A stretch of DNA of 45,161 nucleotides from Chloroflexi bacterium HGW-Chloroflexi-8 (GTDB lineage Bacteria > Chloroflexota > Anaerolineae > Anaerolineales > Anaerolineaceae). The stretch is from assembly GCA_002841995.1 (NCBI GenBank), contig PHBS01000009.1, positions 1 to 45,161 of the forward strand, written 5' to 3'. The notes beneath the pieces were generated by a model, which saw nothing but the letters and a program-made list of their open reading frames with translations, did no database searches and was not told the DNA's origin. Position numbers and translations under genes: made by a program. Positions 29,193-37,439 of this stretch are shown piece by piece (positions within the stretch are counted from its first letter, which is position 1; each line of letters starts with the position of its first letter).

Positions 29193-29213
29193 CTCGCTAT
29201 CCGCTACCCGCTA
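29193..29213. repeat. Tandem 7-bp repeat, three units ending CGCTA
   Basis: The units CTCGCTA, TCCGCTA and CCCGCTA lie immediately before the stop codon of the FHA protein. A related stretch, CTCGCTACTCC, occurs at about 41971-41981 at the 3' end of the acetyltransferase gene. Confidence 0.7.
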
Positions 29214-29215
29214 AT

Positions 29216-30313
29216 CTATATCTCAAACCTCATCAGGACAAAGTGTCCCATGCCAATCTTCGTTCCGGGCACAATCTCATAAGGCGTATCGGGGTCAATC
29301 TTGACTCCATTCAGGGTGACTCCATTGGTGCTGTGAATATCCACAATTGTATATTGCCCATTGGTCGGATTCAGATCGATTTGGGCATGCTGCCGTGAGA
29401 CATCACTTTCGGAAGAAAGAATCGGAGTCGAGCGTCCCAGAATGAATGGAAAACTGGTCAATTCAATAATCTGGCCGATAATTGGAATATTGGTACAGCG
29501 CTCGATGATTAATTTGGCAGTTCGCAGATCACCTACCCCTACCCGAGTAGCAGAACCATCCCCCTGAGAGACAGGTGTTGCTGGTTGTGAGACTGGTTGT
29601 GAAATTGGTTGTGAAACAGATGCTGGTGCTTGCCTTTGCACAGGTTGAGAAGGCGGTCTTTGCTGTTGAGATGATGCCCTACCAGAGGATCCGGGAATAG
29701 CTCGAGCCTCAAAAACCATACTTACTTTGTGTTGTCCAAGCATAATCCGGTCCCCGTTTCGGATTTCACGTTCATTATTAAATGGGACCTCTTTTCCATT
29801 GATAAATGTGGGATTGTTTTCAGAAAGGGCTTCAATATAATATTTTCCATTGGAATAATTGATTTGGGCATGTCTTCGAGAAATTGTCATACCGGTAGGA
29901 ATCAGCTGCATGTTAACTGCCAGCATAATATTATGATTGACTTCAGTACTGGGTCGCCCTATGACGGCTGGATGCCATTGAATATCAAAAACCTTGCCGG
30001 TTGTTTCTTCGCGAAGTGTGGCGTAATGTTCCGGATCCAACATTTGGCGTATGGTTTGTTGAGCATAACCCAGTGTAAATTCATCCTGAGGTTGGATATC
30101 TAGCTGTTCCATGGTTAATGCAGGATTCAAAGGGCGGTCCACACCTTTTAATAAAAGTGTATATTTCTCGGAAGCATTCACACCAATGTCATCGAATTCT
30201 TTAAGAATTTCTTCAATTAAATTAGTGACTGTGAGTGATTTCCGGATTTGTGCATGTTGCCCGGTATGTTCAAAAACATTAATTTTTACATCAATATAAT
30301 CGTCCATCATCAT
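29216..30313 (-). CDS. YukD/EsaB-like ubiquitin-fold protein fused to two FHA domains (365 aa)
   Basis: Residues about 5-88 form a beta-grasp (ubiquitin-like) domain of the YukD/EsaB kind, a small cytoplasmic component of Firmicutes type VII systems. Evidence is the strand pattern IDVKINVFEHTG, then LIEEILKEF, then YTLLLKG-x-x-R-x-L with L-x(5)-D-E-F-x-L. FHA1 (about 110-205) has IGRPS, SRRHAQI and the Asn pair. A Gln/Pro/Ser linker follows (210-250). FHA2 (262-365) has LGRST, SRQHAQI and STNGVTLNG, the complete phosphothreonine-binding set. The gene overlaps the ATPase stop by 4 nt (ATGA). Three Met codons are consecutive; the third has the better ribosome-binding spacing (GAGGG, 6 nt). The FHA modules that are fused to EssC in Firmicutes are here on a separate protein with the ubiquitin fold. 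It probably bridges the ATPase to phosphorylated or pseudokinase partners. Confidence 0.92.
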   Translation of the reverse strand: MMMDDYIDVKINVFEHTGQHAQIRKSLTVTNLIEEILKEFDDIGVNASEKYTLLLKGVDRPLNPALTMEQLDIQPQDEFTLGYAQQTIRQMLDPEHYATLREETTGKVFDIQWHPAVIGRPSTEVNHNIMLAVNMQLIPTGMTISRRHAQINYSNGKYYIEALSENNPTFINGKEVPFNNEREIRNGDRIMLGQHKVSMVFEARAIPGSSGRASSQQQRPPSQPVQRQAPASVSQPISQPVSQPATPVSQGDGSATRVGVGDLRTAKLIIERCTNIPIIGQIIELTSFPFILGRSTPILSSESDVSRQHAQIDLNPTNGQYTIVDIHSTNGVTLNGVKIDPDTPYEIVPGTKIGMGHFVLMRFEI

Positions 30314-33300
30314 CCCTCACTTGGTTTTTGGTCTCCGAGCAATCCTAGACTTTTCGCATTTTCCACCAGGTCTGCGGGTGAAAGCATCGCTAATAACGAT
30401 TCAGGCATTCCATAATCGATCAGCATTTTCTTAATGGCAGGCATATCGAAATTGGATTCCTTGAAAGACTTATCCGAACCGGAATTTGCAACTGTCGCAG
30501 AATCATCTTCTACTGCTTCAGGAGATTTTTCTTCCGGGACTCGAATCCACTTTGCTTTTGTCTCTTTGAATTTCCTGTTGATATTCTTAACCCATGTATC
30601 TAAAGATCCTTCAATATCTTCATCGTTGGCATAAGGTGTAGCAATTTGTAACATCGAAGTGATACCGGATCGCACAATAAAGGCACGTCCCATGGGTAGT
30701 TCAACATCTGCCAGACTACGCGGGAACTTGCCATTCAAACGATTGACCGCGTCTGCACTCTTGAGACCGATTCCAAAATTAGGTGCTGTCACAACTTTTC
30801 TCAGATCATCAGAAGAGCTCATAATACTGACGGAGCCGGCAACGATCACGTACACTCCCGCGGTCTGATATTTGCGGATTAATTGAGCAATTTCCTCAAA
30901 GAAGGACATCTTTTTACGACTTGATTCGTCTGAGAATGCATCATAATTGTCGATCACGAGCATAATTTTGCGTCGTTTTGGATGTGTCTCAAAGTCAGTA
31001 CACTCTACTTTCATATTTTCGAGCAATTCATCCAATTGATCGATTTCAGAGATGGTATCGACCACATGTGGAAGATCTGCCAGGGAATAGTCGTTTCCTT
31101 TCCAAAGTTTCCTGGAATAATCAACCAAAATCATCATTAGTTCATCCGGGCTGTAATTGGTAGCCAATGAAAGGATGATACTTCGCAAAGCGGTTGTTTT
31201 ACCTGAAAATGGCTGACCTATGACCGTTAAATGGGGACCCATTCTTTCGATATCAACGATTGCTGCTTGCAGGCTGCGATCGTCAATACCCAGGATCGAA
31301 TATGGGCGCTTGATTTTTGGAACTTCATATTCGTGCAGTAATCCTTCAAGAGAAACACGCATTGGCAGAGTTTCGATTGTAGAAGGCTTTTCCCCTTTCC
31401 AGCCATTATTCCAGATTTCTTGCATGCGTGTGCACATTCTGGCAATTTTGGTTAAATTATCGGGGTCATTTTCTTCCGGCGTGAAAGATAACGCAGTCTG
31501 AAATTCCAGAGGCATGTTACCCACACGGACGTAACCTCGCCCTGGTACACTGCTTAAATCCGCAGGGACACCCCGGCCGACCACATTGGAATATTCTGAG
31601 GAATCTGAAAGTTTTAAGGTATAACGTTCTGTGATCAGATTAAAGAGCTTGCCGGTGAGTGCATTGGTAACGTCTGCAGTGATTAGGAAATGTACACCAT
31701 AAGCTCGCGCTTCACGAATCAATGAAATGAGTGGCCCCATCAAACCTTCGTAGTATTCTTTAAATTCAGCGAAGTTGTCTATGACGACCAAAATAGCAGG
31801 TAAAGTCTTTTCTTTATGGGTATTATTGTAGGAATCAAGATTATTGACTTTCGCTTCACTGAAGAGCATTTGGCGCTGGTCAATAATATCGTTAATCTTC
31901 CTCAAAACGCGCATAACCCGTTCATCTTCCTCTGATGTGATCACGGCACCAACATGTGGCAAATCCTGGAAAATGGTCAATGCGCGTCCACCAAAATCGA
32001 GGATATAAATGTGCAGCTCATCCGGTGAATGTGTCAGAACAAGGCTCGTGATGACAGTTCGGACAAAAGTAGTCTTGCCACGTCCAGAAGCACCAAAAAT
32101 GGTAGCATGCCCATTGGCAAAATTGACCATTAATGGTTTCTGGCTGGCTTGATAGGGATTATCGACAATGCCAACCAACGGACGCATGGAAGTTTTACCC
32201 CATTCCAGATCTCCCCAATGAAAATCATCCTCCCAGAAGCTGCTTGCTTTTTCGTTGAGAGCCATGCCGGTCATTTTTTCGCTATCGGTCCCTCTCAGAA
32301 GCTCAATATCTTCATCGTTCATGTAAGCAGTATCGAGTGGGGTTGTAAGGGTCAGGAAATTACTGCCACTTTGAGAAGGCAGAAATTCTGGCCATGGACG
32401 CCATTGCGGTTTTGATTCTTTCAGAGCTGTATTCGCCAGCATATCTACTATGACATCATAAAGTTTAGGCGGTTCTGTTGCTTTTTGCCCCGAGCTTTTC
32501 TTGGCGCGATCCAGCCAAATGACATTTGGCGCTACATTTTCCTCCTGTGGTCCTTTATAATCACCACCGGTATAAGCCGTCTGGATCAATTCAATATTCT
32601 CATTTCCCACTTGCAAATAACCGCGTCCCGGAATACCGGGTGGAAGGAATGCTGCGTCAGCTCGGCGTAACAATTCTCGGCTATCGTCTGGCGTTTCGAC
32701 TCGCAGACAGATTCGGAATTTAATATTTGCACGCATCTGGTCAGTAACACCCACCGGACGCTGGGCTGCCAGAATTAACGTGACCCCTAACGCACGTCCC
32801 AAACGGGTGATGCTTTCCAATTGGGCTTTGTATTCTGCATTTCCGGAGATCATTTCCGCAAATTCATCAATGATAATAAAAAGATGAGGATAAGGTGGCC
32901 GGCCGGCTTCCAGGTTTAATCCTTTTCGGCGGTAATGGACGATATCTTTCGAATTGGTATAGGTATTCAATTTCTGCCTGCGATCCAGTTCTGCAATAAT
33001 GGAAGCGAAGACACGGGCAGTGGCAGATTGATCCAGGTTGGTGACAATATCAACCTTGTGTGGCAGCTTTTTGAAGGGTTCGAAGGCAGCACCACCTTTA
33101 TAGTCGATCAGGACGAAATTCAATACATCCGGGTTGAAGTTCAATGCCATCCCGATGATCAGCGTCATGAGCAGCTCGGACTTTCCGGATCCAGTGGAGC
33201 CAGCAATCAATCCATGTACGCCATCTGCCTTGGCAGAAAAGGTCAACACGCGCGGTTCATTTCCCGAGAGCAAGCCGACAGCAGTATAAAGCCAGTCCGC

Positions 33301-34839
33301 TGATGCCGGGTTCATGCTTCGTTTCCAGTTCTCTGACGCATATTCCTGCAATTGATCAATGGTGCTCAAATTGAGCATTTCCAGCAAAGTGACTGTGGCT
33401 GCCAGGCTGGAACCATATCCACGCCGGATATCCAAAGGTTCCAAGCGTTTAGAGAAATTCCTGGCCATTTCCTGAGTCGTAACCAGTTTTGTTTTTCCAA
33501 CAAAGCGAATTGTATTAAATCCGGTTTCTGCATAACGGAAAACAGCACTTTCTTGATCCAGTTGATCGTAGCTGACTTCAATAATGGCTTCACATCGACT
33601 GGGCACTTTCTTGCGTTCCGGCACCACAAAAATGATCCCGGCACCCAATTGCTGTCCATCCAATAAGATCGTGGAAATGGTGGCTTCACCTTCCAGATCA
33701 CGTAAACAAGACCATTCTGGTGCTGCAGTTTGCACATCCACAACCACCAGCATAAAAGGAAGCTTGACGTCCGCTCCACTTTCTTTATCTTGTAGACGCA
33801 TCCTTCTGCGTTCCAGGATGGTGCGTACGTTTTTCCAAAACAAGCGCATTCGGTCGGCTTCATTCTCGCCGGGTTTTTCGTCACTTTCAAATTGCAACGT
33901 TTCATTCACACCAGATTCTTTACAATGCGGTAATGCATATGCCCAACGCCAATGCTTACGCATTTCGCTTGTACCGGCAACATACAACATGGTGTCCTGT
34001 GGAGAATGGAAGGCTGCATAATCAACCAGCATGGTTCGCAGATAGGCATGCACTATTTCTTCGGATTCTCCGGTAATGCCAATCGAATGTCGGATTTCAG
34101 ATTGTTTTATTTCAACGGTTTTCTCATCCGACCCTTGCTGTTCCTGGGTTTTTGATTCCACTTTTTTCTGTTCAGACTCATCCACCTGGAAGAATAAGGG
34201 AATAGTAACCGGCACATCAAATAAAAGGCGGGAATTTTCTGCCAAACGGGCTGCTTCTCGCATCAGTGGGTTGGAAACCTGCTCATTTTCGCTAATTTTA
34301 TAAATCACTGTGGAAGGACGGGTGCTGATTCCCAGACGCAGATTTAAGAAGTCGTGATCCGTTGGACGTCGTTCCCATAATCTTGTTCCCGAACGAATAT
34401 CTTCTTCTTTTGCATTATCCGGCCGTTCAATATCATCCGCAATCGCCATTGTTTTTTCAGGATTTGGATAATTATAGAAATAATAAATTCGCTGTTGTTC
34501 ATGCTCGCTTTCCATTTGACGACGCATCTCACTAATCCGACGCTTATAGGTGTCTTTCATCTCTTCGCGTTGCTTCTTATCCTGGCGATTGGTGTATATT
34601 GCCAGCGCTACCGAAGCGACTACTGAAAGTACCATTGGAACCATCATGAGCAGGCTCTTGCTTTGTCCAAACATGGAGACCATGATGTATCCCAGGATCA
34701 TGATCATGGGTAAAAACGCCTGAGCCATAATCTCGCCCGCTTTTTGTTCTGTATCCGGTGGATTAGGAATGTTACGAACCCCGGAGGGTAATTCGGGTTC
34801 AATTCGGGGTGGTCGATCGATATAGGTTTTTTGTGCCAT
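30310..34839 (-). CDS. Type VII secretion FtsK/SpoIIIE-type ATPase, EccC/EssC-like (1509 aa)
   Basis: This is the motor of the type VII-like system. The N-terminus has RPPRIEPE as in EccC, then two TM segments (about 39-58 and 61-85), a cytoplasmic stalk region and three FtsK-like ATPase domains. P-loops are GSTGSGKS (about residue 545), GASGRGKT (about 918) and GQPFSGKT (about 1208). The Walker B of domain 1 is IIIDEFAEM with a catalytic Glu. Domains 2 (VVIDNFAEF) and 3 (LVIDNYDAF) have Asn instead, so only domain 1 is likely to hydrolyse ATP. This fits known EccC behaviour, in which domains 2 and 3 bind nucleotide or substrate. There is no N-terminal FHA pair, unlike EssC. The ribosome-binding site GGGGAG lies 7 nt before ATG. 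It is 15 nt after the pseudokinase stop and overlaps the FHA gene. Substrates are expected to be the WXG100 proteins upstream. Confidence 0.96.
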   Translation of the reverse strand: MAQKTYIDRPPRIEPELPSGVRNIPNPPDTEQKAGEIMAQAFLPMIMILGYIMVSMFGQSKSLLMMVPMVLSVVASVALAIYTNRQDKKQREEMKDTYKRRISEMRRQMESEHEQQRIYYFYNYPNPEKTMAIADDIERPDNAKEEDIRSGTRLWERRPTDHDFLNLRLGISTRPSTVIYKISENEQVSNPLMREAARLAENSRLLFDVPVTIPLFFQVDESEQKKVESKTQEQQGSDEKTVEIKQSEIRHSIGITGESEEIVHAYLRTMLVDYAAFHSPQDTMLYVAGTSEMRKHWRWAYALPHCKESGVNETLQFESDEKPGENEADRMRLFWKNVRTILERRRMRLQDKESGADVKLPFMLVVVDVQTAAPEWSCLRDLEGEATISTILLDGQQLGAGIIFVVPERKKVPSRCEAIIEVSYDQLDQESAVFRYAETGFNTIRFVGKTKLVTTQEMARNFSKRLEPLDIRRGYGSSLAATVTLLEMLNLSTIDQLQEYASENWKRSMNPASADWLYTAVGLLSGNEPRVLTFSAKADGVHGLIAGSTGSGKSELLMTLIIGMALNFNPDVLNFVLIDYKGGAAFEPFKKLPHKVDIVTNLDQSATARVFASIIAELDRRQKLNTYTNSKDIVHYRRKGLNLEAGRPPYPHLFIIIDEFAEMISGNAEYKAQLESITRLGRALGVTLILAAQRPVGVTDQMRANIKFRICLRVETPDDSRELLRRADAAFLPPGIPGRGYLQVGNENIELIQTAYTGGDYKGPQEENVAPNVIWLDRAKKSSGQKATEPPKLYDVIVDMLANTALKESKPQWRPWPEFLPSQSGSNFLTLTTPLDTAYMNDEDIELLRGTDSEKMTGMALNEKASSFWEDDFHWGDLEWGKTSMRPLVGIVDNPYQASQKPLMVNFANGHATIFGASGRGKTTFVRTVITSLVLTHSPDELHIYILDFGGRALTIFQDLPHVGAVITSEEDERVMRVLRKINDIIDQRQMLFSEAKVNNLDSYNNTHKEKTLPAILVVIDNFAEFKEYYEGLMGPLISLIREARAYGVHFLITADVTNALTGKLFNLITERYTLKLSDSSEYSNVVGRGVPADLSSVPGRGYVRVGNMPLEFQTALSFTPEENDPDNLTKIARMCTRMQEIWNNGWKGEKPSTIETLPMRVSLEGLLHEYEVPKIKRPYSILGIDDRSLQAAIVDIERMGPHLTVIGQPFSGKTTALRSIILSLATNYSPDELMMILVDYSRKLWKGNDYSLADLPHVVDTISEIDQLDELLENMKVECTDFETHPKRRKIMLVIDNYDAFSDESSRKKMSFFEEIAQLIRKYQTAGVYVIVAGSVSIMSSSDDLRKVVTAPNFGIGLKSADAVNRLNGKFPRSLADVELPMGRAFIVRSGITSMLQIATPYANDEDIEGSLDTWVKNINRKFKETKAKWIRVPEEKSPEAVEDDSATVANSGSDKSFKESNFDMPAIKKMLIDYGMPESLLAMLSPADLVENAKSLGLLGDQKPSEG

Positions 34840-34854
34840 ACTTTTCTCCCCGTT

Positions 34855-35922
34855 CTAAGGAACCAAGGTTACGACAAACATGAGAATTAAAGAAATTGCC
34901 AACAAGGCACCAATAACAATGAAAGCCATTTTCCAATTCATTTTCCTGGGTTTCTTCTCTGCCGGTATGGGCGGGAAAAAGGGTTTTAACTCAGTCGCCA
35001 TAGCTAATACATCCGAATATCTGGATTGGGGCAGGCGTTGAATAGCTTTTTCTACAATCTCCGGGATTCCTTTTAAATCAATTCTGCCACTGGGTTTATG
35101 TTCTCCGCTAATAACGTTTCGATAGACTGCTTCATCCTTTTTGAGATGATATTCATAGACCGGCCGTCCAGCCAGCATTTCGTATAAAACCAGACCAATT
35201 CCGTACACATCCGCACTCACACCCACTGGTTTACCAGGTTCCAAAATTTCAGGTGCCGTATAAGCTGGCAGATTATAGCCATCAGTCCAGGTTGTATGAA
35301 TGTCCTGATTAAGATCCCCAACCCCCAAATCCAGCAGCAATGGTCTGGGAATTCCTTGTTTGTCAAATCGCAAAAAGATCACATCCGGGTTGAGACATAA
35401 ATGAATTTTCCCTGCTTTGTGAAGATAGTAAATAACATCAATGATGCTCATCGTTATCCAACCGCTGTGTTGATACCAGGGCTGTGGGTTTTTATATAAA
35501 TAATTTCGTAATATTTCACCTTCAACAAATTTAAAAACTGAATAATACTTGATTCGTCCTTCAATTACCGTCCATCCGTAAGGATGCTGTGTGACTGAGC
35601 TTTGTGGATGAGCCGGTAGCAGAACCGGTAATAATGGGTGTTGGCCACTTTTTGCTAATTTAAGAAAAGCGTGTGCTTCCTGGCGCAGCTTATCTTCACA
35701 TCCAAGGTTCGCAATTTTTAGAAGGACTAACTCTTCTTCCCGACGAGCCTGATAAACGATTGCAGAGCGTAAAATTACAATTGGCTGGATTATTTCAATC
35801 GGTCCGAACCATTCACCATTATTAAAAATTTCTGTGGCATTTTCGGCGGGACAATATTTTTCCTGGCACCACAAATTAAAGTCTTGCGAAATTACATTAC
35901 ATTTTAAACAAATCCGGTTCAT
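34855..35922 (-). CDS. Membrane-anchored pseudokinase, EssB-like component (355 aa)
   Basis: I start at ATG 35922, with GCGAGG 5 nt upstream; the in-frame TTG at 35979 has a ribosome-binding site only 1 nt away. The N-terminus holds Cys5-Cys8 and Cys19-Cys24, a likely zinc ribbon. A protein-kinase fold follows: beta3 Lys69 (LLKI), alphaC Glu82, DLG at 198-200, APE at 223-225, and SADVYGIGLVLYEML of helix F. The catalytic loop reads HLCLNPDV in place of HRDLKPEN, so the catalytic Asp, Lys and Asn are all lost, and there is no glycine-rich loop. A TM at 332-353 ends the protein, leaving almost nothing outside the cell. In Firmicutes type VII systems EssB/YukC is also a pseudokinase-TM protein, but with an extracellular domain. 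This is probably its counterpart, linking the ATPase with the FHA protein. Confidence 0.9.
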   Translation of the reverse strand: MNRICLKCNVISQDFNLWCQEKYCPAENATEIFNNGEWFGPIEIIQPIVILRSAIVYQARREEELVLLKIANLGCEDKLRQEAHAFLKLAKSGQHPLLPVLLPAHPQSSVTQHPYGWTVIEGRIKYYSVFKFVEGEILRNYLYKNPQPWYQHSGWITMSIIDVIYYLHKAGKIHLCLNPDVIFLRFDKQGIPRPLLLDLGVGDLNQDIHTTWTDGYNLPAYTAPEILEPGKPVGVSADVYGIGLVLYEMLAGRPVYEYHLKKDEAVYRNVISGEHKPSGRIDLKGIPEIVEKAIQRLPQSRYSDVLAMATELKPFFPPIPAEKKPRKMNWKMAFIVIGALLAISLILMFVVTLVP

Positions 35923-36039
35923 AAAGCCTCGCATCGAATCGTTTGGCTTTGAAAAACTAGCCGTTTGAGATATCAACAAACCTTTCCGAACTGTGCATTC
36001 GTTGGGTTGTTTGTTTATAAGAATTGGAAACGAAAAATC

Positions 36040-36084
36040 ACACTCAAACCTGTATTGATTATTTCATAATACAGGTTTGAGTGT
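36040..36084 (-). terminator. Strong hairpin terminator inside the type VII-like gene cluster
   Basis: The arms at 36040-36056 and 36068-36084 are perfect 17-bp complements (ACACTCAAACCTGTATT) with an 11-nt loop. On the minus strand the stem is followed by GATTTTT. It lies between the last WXG100 gene (ends 36130) and the pseudokinase gene. It would reduce readthrough, giving more WXG100 mRNA than ATPase mRNA. Confidence 0.85.
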
Positions 36085-36129
36085 TTCTAAACGAACTCCA
36101 ACGACTCTGGAAATAGAGTCAAAATAAAT

Positions 36130-36426
36130 TTAACGGAAACGACGAGATCCGGATTCATCACCGGTTTGATAATGATTAATTGCACCGGTCAAATCGCCTT
36201 TTAACTCATTCATCTTTTTGGCAAGGTTTTCAACCCGCGGTTTGATCATACTTAAATAGCGTTCCACCGCAAACCCACCTACCAGACCAACGAATGCAGT
36301 CGTTCTCAAGACCATGATGGCAACTTCCAATGCTTTTGCCACACCTTGTAATATCTCTCCAAAGTTTCCGAAAGACTCCGCCATTTTTTGGACTTGGGGA
36401 ATGTCCATATAAACTTCATCAGCCAT
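36130..36426 (-). CDS. WXG100-like small protein with LVG turn and YxxxD motif (98 aa)
   Basis: This is an all-helical, about 100-residue protein in the WXG100/Esx size class. The central turn reads FVGLVGGFAVERYL, so the Trp of W-x-G is replaced by Leu. The first helix has an unusually hydrophobic half (ALEVAIMVLRTTAFVGLVGGF). The C-terminus has Tyr-Gln-Thr-Gly-Asp, matching the YxxxD/E type VII export signal, and ends in a basic tail (SGSRRFR). There is no signal peptide. TAGGAG lies 8 nt before ATG. It is the last of the five WXG100-type genes before the terminator. It may be a secreted partner or a divergent structural member. Confidence 0.85.
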   Translation of the reverse strand: MADEVYMDIPQVQKMAESFGNFGEILQGVAKALEVAIMVLRTTAFVGLVGGFAVERYLSMIKPRVENLAKKMNELKGDLTGAINHYQTGDESGSRRFR

Positions 36427-36453
36427 TTTCGTTTCTCCTAGGTTATGGAAAGA

Positions 36454-36789
36454 TTAACTAAAGATCTTACCGAACACATCAAAAAGCTCATTGGCTTTGG
36501 ATTGTGCTTGTCGATCTGCCTGGTCCATGATATCCAGTGCTTTTTTGATTCCATTCCCAAATCCCATATTCATGCTGCCAATATTTACCAGGGAAGGGAT
36601 CACTTCCGATGTCATTTCCTGCACAAATCGGTTGGCTCCTTCACCTTTCCAAACGCCTCCTGTAACTTGCTGGACGATTCCGCGTAAGGGAGAGGTGACC
36701 GCATCTTGAATAATGTTGACTTGAGCGGTGATCATACTAATGACATGGTTGACGACACTTCGTACAATTCTTAGGATAAAACCTAACAT
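36454..36789 (-). CDS. WXG100-like protein (111 aa)
   Basis: A helix-turn-helix hairpin protein with TGGVWKGEGANRFVQEM, a clear W-x-G turn (WKG) followed by the amphipathic second helix with F-x-x-E-M, as in WXG100 proteins. The N-terminal helix is hydrophobic (MLGFILRIVRSVVNHVISMI), so it may associate with the membrane. No YxxxD/E is present at the C-terminus; it ends in FDVFGKIFS. AGGAGG lies 6 nt before ATG. It is 27 nt upstream of the 98-aa gene and 18 nt after the 97-aa gene. It is likely secreted as a heterodimer with a neighbour that carries the export motif (inference from Esx pairs). Confidence 0.87.
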   Translation of the reverse strand: MLGFILRIVRSVVNHVISMITAQVNIIQDAVTSPLRGIVQQVTGGVWKGEGANRFVQEMTSEVIPSLVNIGSMNMGFGNGIKKALDIMDQADRQAQSKANELFDVFGKIFS

Positions 36790-36807
36790 TTTTTACCTCC
36801 TCCTGCT

Positions 36808-37101
36808 CTAAAAGTGGCCAGCTGCGCCTTTATCCTGAGCTTGCATATCGGAAATTGCTGCAGTGATATCTTTGGCGATTTCTTCAAATTTTTGGCTCAG
36901 TTTATTGACAGCCGGGACGAAAGCGGATTGTAGGGCATTCGAAAATGCTTCACCTGCGTCACCCACCAAGGCACCATTTTGCATTTCTCCTGCAGCCTGT
37001 TGTGCAAGACGCACGGTTTCCAACAGACGTTGAGAGACTGCTTTACATTGCTGCGCCATTTCTTGCATGGCAGGGTAATTAAGTTTAATTACTTCAGACA
37101 T
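36808..37101 (-). CDS. WXG100-like protein with LVG turn (97 aa)
   Basis: A 97-residue, fully helical protein with NGALVGDAGEAFSNAL at the position of the W-x-G turn (Leu in place of Trp, G-D-A-G-x-A-F as in many WXG100 proteins). The second helix (AFVPAVNKLSQKFEEIAKDI) is typical for the family. It has no signal peptide and no YxxxD/E motif at the C-terminus, which ends DKGAAGHF. AAAAGGAG lies 8 nt before ATG. It sits in the middle of the five-gene WXG100 array. Confidence 0.88.
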   Translation of the reverse strand: MSEVIKLNYPAMQEMAQQCKAVSQRLLETVRLAQQAAGEMQNGALVGDAGEAFSNALQSAFVPAVNKLSQKFEEIAKDITAAISDMQAQDKGAAGHF

Positions 37102-37128
37102 AATTAGGCTCCTTTTAAATTACCTTGA

Positions 37129-37437
37129 TCATTCACCGAGCATTTTGAAGATTCCCTGCCCTTGATCTTCGGCATTATGGTAAATCTTCGCAATATTGTC
37201 GGCAGCACCTGCAGCGGTATGTAATGCCTGTACCAATCTGCCCATTGCCGGGAGTACGAGTTGCTCCATTTCTCCGAAGAACTGATCCGAGCCCCTTCCA
37301 ACCCAACCAGTTCCGTGCAAACCTTCCACCCGACCTTTGGTTTGAGTTAATAGTTGGTTTACGGCATCTGCTTCAGAACGGAAACGTTTGATGATGTTTT
37401 CCAATTGTTCGTAATTGACTTCTGATTTTTCAGCCAT
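37129..37437 (-). CDS. Canonical WXG100 protein with YxxxE export motif (102 aa)
   Basis: It has the classic arrangement: a first helix with NYEQLENIIKRF, the turn GTGWVGRGSDQFFGEM (WVG), and a second helix MEQLVLPAMGRLVQAL. The C-terminal Tyr-His-Asn-Ala-Glu matches the YxxxD/E secretion signal of type VII substrates. Its N-terminal half is closely similar to that of the larger Gly/Ser-tailed protein upstream (both begin MAEK...VNYEQL and share GSD-x-FF-x-EM), pointing to gene duplication. AAAGGA lies 7 nt before ATG. Predicted to be secreted or to act as a chaperone-like partner. Confidence 0.93.
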   Translation of the reverse strand: MAEKSEVNYEQLENIIKRFRSEADAVNQLLTQTKGRVEGLHGTGWVGRGSDQFFGEMEQLVLPAMGRLVQALHTAAGAADNIAKIYHNAEDQGQGIFKMLGE

Positions 37438-37439
37438 TG

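Noticed and set aside
33366-33905. Minus-strand 179-codon frame inside the ATPase gene
   Set aside because: It is an out-of-frame shadow of a clearly conserved FtsK/EccC-type gene on the same strand.
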